64,000 nt of DNA, taken from NCBI GenBank assembly GCA_001414345.1, contig LLCB01000197.1:1-64000 (forward strand), written 5' to 3'. The notes beneath the pieces were generated by a model. The model was given only the letters and a program-made list of their open reading frames with translations. It did no database searches and was not told where the DNA came from. Every line of letters begins with the position of its first letter. Positions within the stretch are counted from its first letter, which is position 1. Source of the stretch: Hymenoscyphus infarciens (lineage: Eukaryota > Ascomycota > Leotiomycetes > Helotiales > Helotiaceae). The translations under genes and the position numbers were made by a program. Positions 58,936 to 64,000 of this stretch are shown here, one piece after another.

Positions 58936-60067
58936 ATTAATCTTCATGTTATGTAATTATCTCTTTTGTTTTTAGCGTAGGGTGGGGTTGTGATGGGGTC
59001 GGGTTAGAAGGGGTTGTTGTATGGTCTAGGCTTGGATCAGGATGGCGTAAAGGAAAGGTGCGAGCTTCATTTGGATGATGACTTGCTTTGTATAGAACTA
59101 CTTTTTTTCTCCGGGTATATAGGTTGTTCCTCTACGAAAGAGGAAGTCTTGCGTCGCTACGCTTTTCATGATGAAATATACTTACAGCACCATTATTTCA
59201 TGCCACTAAATATCTCCATCGTGACTCGTGACGAAATGTCTTCTGAGTAATGATAACTACAAAGTGTTCAGGAATCGTATGATGGCATTCATTTATTCTC
59301 CCGACGCCATACATGACCAGAGAATTACGCCTTGAGCCCAATATTTAGTCTGAATGGTTCGCTTAGGAGTAGCTGTCTAGTACTATCCAGTCAGTCGCTA
59401 GTCGCTATCTGCTATGCTTTATTCACCAATTTCGGAAAGGACCATTTACGCTACTAGTAGTTACTACTTTATTTATTTAGTAGTGTGTCTTGTAAGGAAA
59501 GCACTCAAAGTCTAGAGGAATTAGATTAATTAATTAAAGTTTCAAATGTTTTAAAAGTATAGAGAGTATTAGTTACCCATCTAAGCAACATTTATTTAAC
59601 GTAGGTATCCTAACCGTTTTTGAGTTATTTCAACAATGTAAGCGACCTAGACCCACAATTATAACACAAGTGATCTAAGCCGTCTCGTCAAGTCAGTTAA
59701 TGGGTAGAATGATTGACTGTTGTTGCCTGCAAAAAAATAGTCACGCTGCCTACGAAAGCCTGCTTTCTCTGCCTACCTATCTCGAGATAGGGGCCGCCCG
59801 GTATGAGAGCGGCTAGAGTTTTATTGTTTTTTTGGTGTTTTTTTTTTTTTTAGTTCTTTGTTTAAGATTGTAATCCCGTCCCTCGCCCACCTTGGGAGGA
59901 GGCAGGAGGTTGCGCCTTCCCTCTCACCTCGACCCGCAGAGAACGATTCTGTCCAACCTCCAGAGTATAACCGCCATCTTGATTTCTCATCTTCGGAGCG
60001 GCCCAGCCCCTCACAGGAAGATTGGCGTAAGAAGTTACCTCCGTCCCTCTACTCTTATCATGCATGT
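58936..60067. other. Intergenic region
   Basis: 3' flank of the ferric reductase gene, then DNA with short unsupported open frames and a T run near 59838. A 70-residue minus frame at 60074-59862 (LPVRGWAAPKMRNQDGGYTLEVG) reads well but has no recognised family. Confidence 0.35.
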
Positions 60068-60727
60068 TTACCACGTGAATGCATTTACCGACAATCTTGT
60101 GGGCGGTAAATCTTTCGGAGGTTGTGTTACGGGATTAGTGTACGACTTCCATATGCGCGATTCGGAATTTCTGTGCGAAGTACGAAAAGGGGAGTTACCA
60201 CTTCTGAAGACGATTTTCCGTGGTTTTTCAGGTGGGGCGGAACAGGATGATTGATTACGTGCAGGGCTTGTAGCGGGATCTGGGGTTTTTGTGGGGGAGA
60301 CGAGATCAAGTTTGGAGTCGGTAGTTGGTATATTGATTGGCTTCGATGATGTGGGGGGTTTTTGGGAGTCCGGTTTGTGGTGTGGAATTACGACGTTGGA
60401 GGTGGGTATCGGTTGTGTCACGTACCTGGCTGAGAGATGAGTTGAGCAACGACTTCTTGATTCTTTTGAGGGGGGTTTGAAATGGTGTTGAGGACAGAGG
60501 TATGCACAGCATTTGGAATTTGTTGGAATTCTTTTGAAACTAATTGAGTGTAATTTTGGTGGTGGAAGTTGGGTTGGGTTGCATTGCGCCGGCTGGGAGC
60601 CAGTAATTAAGTGGAAGTTCGGTTGAGGAAAGGAGCTTTTGGTTGAGTAGCAATGATGACTTACTTGATTAAAATGGCCGTAGGTTGTGACTAGTTTAGC
60701 GAATAATCTGTCTCTTTTTGGTGTCAC
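60068..60727 (-). CDS. Possible low-complexity hypothetical protein
   Basis: A 219-residue frame rich in Pro, Ser, Thr, Lys and Asn, with no recognisable domain. It is longer than expected by chance for this composition. The frame ends in TGG-TAA where a GTAAAC donor-like sequence could lead on to the open frame at 60074-59862. I cannot confirm either as real. Confidence 0.25.
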   Translation of the reverse strand: MTPKRDRLFAKLVTTYGHFNQVSHHCYSTKSSFPQPNFHLITGSQPAQCNPTQLPPPKLHSISFKRIPTNSKCCAYLCPQHHFKPPSKESRSRCSTHLSARYVTQPIPTSNVVIPHHKPDSQKPPTSSKPINIPTTDSKLDLVSPTKTPDPATSPARNQSSCSAPPEKPRKIVFRSGNSPFRTSHRNSESRIWKSYTNPVTQPPKDLPPTRLSVNAFTW

Positions 60728-61775
60728 TTGGACGCTAAATTGATTACATCTCTAGGTCATGGGCGTATTAATTCAGTCATTACACTGTTCTCCAACATCA
60801 TGGGAGCGTTCAAATTGATTACATCGCTGGAAGAGGTAGGTGAGCGGCAGGTTGAATTAGCGAGTAATTTGTTTTAGTATCCAAGTTGAAAGATTAAACT
60901 AGATTAAACTGTGAGTCGTGACACGTCAGGATGATGCTGTCTTAGATTTTGTCTTGGCTTCTAGTGTATCACAGCATTTCGAAAATGGCAGAATCCAGTG
61001 TCCAGGTGCGCGGGTATTGTCTTTGATTGGTGGGTGTTATGGCTAAAAGACTTCGAAAGTCTAGGAGCATTCAAATTGGAAATTTCCTATAAAAGACAAT
61101 AATTTTATTCGAAACGCTCCTTCTACTCCGTTGAGATGCTTTGTTGCACCACGGAATTATTCTAGCATAATTCGCTTAATTTTCCGGGTTGTTTATCCAG
61201 AATCCAGACCTCGCGGTTGGCCTCCTTGAAAGTTTGGTAAGTAATGGTCTGAGTTCTCGTTCCCACAGCCAAGATAACCATAGTATAGTTTCTACCTGCC
61301 TACTCAGCTCGTTATTCCAACATTCCAGGGGCAATGCGAAGTGATTTCCCTAGAAAATTCGAACAATTTAAATTAATGCCCAGTTGTTTTAGAAGAACCA
61401 AGTTTCATTGTTCCAAAGTTTTCAGGGTAATATTACGCTTTTTACGGCCTTTTTTCCCGTCCGTTGGCAGGGCAAGTATTAATTCACGGCTGGAAGCGGA
61501 AGTTTTGTGTAGTTTCGGCATTTGGGTTTTCGTTCCGAAAACAGAGTAAGTTTGGTCCGGTGCTACACACAGGTGCGTCCAATTTATTTGAAGGGGTCAA
61601 GAACTTAGAAGCTTGAGCCTCTTTTCCGCCATCTGCCAAATACCCATGCTCGCATCAACCAAACAGATGACAGTCACAGGCAACAAAGTATAAGCCCCTT
61701 TACTTGAGCCTAATACCCCTCACTTCAGCACGGCAATGCAGAAACTTTTCCCCAACAACCCTGACATATGATACC
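60728..61775. other. Intergenic region without supported genes
   Basis: Short scattered frames only. TTGATTACATC occurs twice (60738 and 60816) in similar context, perhaps an old small duplication. Confidence 0.35.
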
Positions 61776-62435
61776 TCACAAAGCTTGTTGTTCTTGTCCT
61801 TGTACCTCGCTTCCCAATTGTATTTGTTCTCTGCGCTCAACCTCCCGTCGAGCCTCCATATTCTCCAAACATTGTTCGCCGAAGGTTTTGACATTGCGTG
61901 TAGTATCGGGCCCATGATCCTTCTGTTGTTGATCAAAGTTCCTGAAAGATCGCATGTTCTCTTTGACGTCCTCCTCCAATTGCTCATCGAAGGCTCTGAA
62001 AGCTTGCATGTAATTGAAATCCTGCTCCTCCGGTTGTCCCAAAGCCCTTTCACTACATCGTTTGCCATTCTCTCGCTGGATTTCCTGCTGATGGTATCTT
62101 TTCTTGACTTTGAACACTTCTTTGTATGTTTTCAAATGTTTTGTCGTCCTTTTCGCCTTCCGCTCCAGTTCATCTGTTTCTCGGCAGACAGGTCAGTAAG
62201 TGGTACCTTGCCCTGCTGTTTTATGAATCTTTTGATAGCAGAATTTTTGACTTCTGTCTGTCACGGCAAGACCTCCTTCTTCGGTCTCAATTGCCCGAAG
62301 GTGTGCTCGTAGAGGTAATCGGCAAGGTTGCCCGGCGCCATATATTCTTCCCCCCCCCCCTATTGCTTGTTCGATAGATTGCTGGGAAGACATCGTTGGA
62401 ACTCGCTCTGTCAGTGGTCCTGGAAGTTGATCCAT
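61776..62435 (-). pseudogene. Charged coiled-coil hypothetical protein with one in-frame stop
   Basis: From ATG 62435 a single minus frame runs to the TGA at 61776, interrupted only by a TGA at 62195-62193. The downstream half is clearly protein-like: ETDELERKAKRTTKHLKTYK, QLEEDVKENMRSFRNFD, MEARREVERREQIQ. A CGA to TGA change, the commonest RIP-type nonsense change, would explain the stop. Alternatively GTACCA...AACAG around it could be a 33-nt intron, shorter than any other here, and would keep frame. No family is recognised. Confidence 0.4.
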
Positions 62436-62670
62436 CTTGATGGGTGTCGGATTTCGGCCGACAGATTGGTGGTGTTGCGAATGAGGGTGAGTGTCGTGGA
62501 CTGCGTCTCAAGGCTGCAGCCTTGTAGAGTTGTTGAGTGAATTAAGCGAGTTCTAGTATACTCCATGTACGCTAGAAGGATTGACTATCATTCTACTTAG
62601 TGAGTTCAGTAATTTAAGCTGTCAGATTAGATTGTTCGAGAAAGGTCGAGGAATTGAGCTAATTAGATAA

Positions 62671-63545
62671 AGTTCCCAGATTTCTACGTTTTTAGAAAAA
62701 GATTTCCCTCTGATTTATTTTAGAAAACAGAGAACTAAAGTATTCTTTAAGATATAAGACCTAGCTAGAAAGAACGGCTATATCTTCTTATACATCCTCT
62801 CTATCTAGTACTATATCTAAGTAAATAGACTAAGAATAAACTTAAAAATGCTTAATTCTTTAAAACCCCTCTTTTTATAAGAAAGATTTTCACCCCTCTA
62901 TAATTCTACTAAGATCTTATATATATATCTAAGTGTCTGTTTTCTTCCTAAAAAGTTTTTAGAGTAAGAAAGGGGGTATAGAGCTCTTATTAGCTTTTCT
63001 CGAGGATATAATAACATATGTTATTATTAAGGGCCTGTTTAGCACGCATATAATTTAATTTAGATATAGGACATTTGTGCACGAGTACAGGGTTAAAAGG
63101 TGCTCGCATATATCTATTTATATTATAAGTTTAACCTTAAATATATTCTATATCGTTTGGCTCGTATATATAATTCGGTGCACATTTCGTTAACTCTAGA
63201 CTAAGTCTCTAGTAGTTATAGTGTAAGGAGAAAAGATATATATATATATAAAAGTTAAAGGTTAAGAGGTTAAAAGACTATATTATTTAATTTTAGTGGT
63301 GTATATCCTTATGTATATATTTAAAGAATGTGCGAGTAAAAGCTAGCTAAACGTTCGTGTATATCATAATATGTATGCATATATTACATTTTCTTTGGTG
63401 GTGCACATATTAAAAAAGGACTAATATATGCGAGCCAAACAGGCCCTAAGTAAAGAGAGAAAGAGTGTCTAGGTAAAAAGTTTTTTTTCTAAAAACGCAC
63501 GGTTTATAAAATATCGTTAAAAGGGAAGCTTAACTCGCAACTTAC
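62671..63545. mobile_element. TIR element split by a MITE
   Basis: The left part (ACTAAAGTATTCTTTAAGAT, GACCTAGCTAGAAAG) matches 41700-41960. The right end (CACGGTTTATAAAAT, AAGCTTAACTCGCAACTTA) is the reverse complement of the start of that other copy at 41640-41700. Together they define a RIP-mutated TIR element of about 460 bp plus the MITE at 63031-63446. Confidence 0.6.
63031..63446. mobile_element. Second MITE copy, same family as 5392-5829
   Basis: 416 bp, with ends GGGCCTGTTTAGC and GCCAAACAGGCCC and the same TAA duplication (63028-63030 and 63447-63449). Internal blocks ATAATTTAATTTAGATATA and TTGTGCACGAGTACAG are shared with the first copy. More G/A and C/T changes show it is older or more RIP-exposed. 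Confidence 0.9.
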
Positions 63546-64000
63546 TGTAGATACATGCGAAGGTTACCTAGATAATGTTTATTTAACATGATTATATGTG
63601 AAAATCTCGGACAAATGAAGATTCTAATAGATTTTCAAGACTAAGTCGTTGATTTGTAGTGGAATCAAGTGTATGTATAGACAGAGTTGGTCAGAGAATA
63701 AAGCATACTAGACCGCCGGCGCAAATAAATCTCACGTTCTCGTTGTTCAATTATCTGGAGCAATCCAAAAACTAACCTAGATAATTAGGATAATGAAGCC
63801 ACATCGTTCCAAGTAACCTGAGTTAGAATTGGGGAATGTTTTCACCTACGTGAGCACCGTTTTTCCAGCACCGGCTCAGATAAGATTAGCCCGTATTCGC
63901 CTTTGAATGTTGACTACTTGCGAACTCCCCGGGCACCACAAGGCAGCTCCAGGGGTGACTACCCATTCTTTAAAGGTCATTGGCTCAAGAAGCCAAGTGC
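63546..64000. other. GC-balanced DNA at the right edge
   Basis: Normal composition, no supported gene or repeat before the window ends. Confidence 0.4.

Noticed and set aside
61704..62312. 202-residue plus-strand frame rich in Leu, Phe and Ser
   Set aside because: It is the antisense of the charged coiled-coil minus frame at 61776-62435; the hydrophobic reading is what the complement of Glu/Lys/Gln codons gives.

Overview
The window is genomic DNA from a filamentous ascomycete (Pezizomycotina; a Leotiomycete is a weak guess). It is eukaryotic: genes are split by 46-166 nt introns with GTAAGT/GTATGT donors, CTGAC/CTAAC branch sites and YAG acceptors. It carries a COP9 signalosome subunit, a retromer sorting nexin, a fungal NACHT receptor and a ferric reductase. 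GC-balanced gene blocks alternate with very AT-rich blocks nearly devoid of CA and TG dinucleotides, the footprint of repeat-induced point mutation (RIP). No rRNA, tRNA, CRISPR or bacterial-type operon was seen.

Layout. 1-1620 is one end of a transposon packed with palindromic repeats. 1858-5414 is a NACHT receptor whose C-terminus is a Reg1-like protein phosphatase 1 module, with a 438-bp MITE in its last exon. 6570-30000 is the core gene block: MEF2 (-), VPS17 (+), a zinc polyol-type dehydrogenase (+), CSN6 (-), a putative nuclear protein (+), a wrecked arylesterase-like pseudogene (+), an aminoglycoside-phosphotransferase-fold protein (-), a small membrane protein (+) and a SYLF/Ysc84 protein (+). 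30740-39900 is a RIP block with a complete LTR element, a solo LTR whose empty site is also present, and an inverted LTR pair. 40129-40884 is a kinase-like gene stranded between repeat blocks. 41585-44935 is another RIP block, with a short LTR retroelement inside a TIR element. 45943-47802 is an FG-rich protein with possible SUMO-interacting motifs. 50100-53225 and 53884-56342 are two more transposon blocks; the second is a full copy of the element at the window start. 56957-58935 is a ferric-reductase-type oxidoreductase. 59000-62500 is gene-poor with one probable pseudogene. 62671-63545 is a TIR element with a second copy of the MITE inside it.

The core genes are unrelated housekeeping functions: mitochondrial ribosome recycling (MEF2), endosome-to-Golgi retromer sorting (VPS17), cullin deneddylation (CSN6), actin/membrane linkage (SYLF) and iron reduction. 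They share divergent promoters (MEF2/VPS17, CSN6/nuclear protein) but show no pathway cluster. The accessory genes (NACHT receptor, kinase-like gene) lie next to the RIP blocks. The most notable item is the NACHT-ankyrin-Reg1 fusion: it looks like an NLR with an integrated host regulatory domain, and its tail has been altered by a recent MITE insertion whose pre-insertion frame can be read directly.
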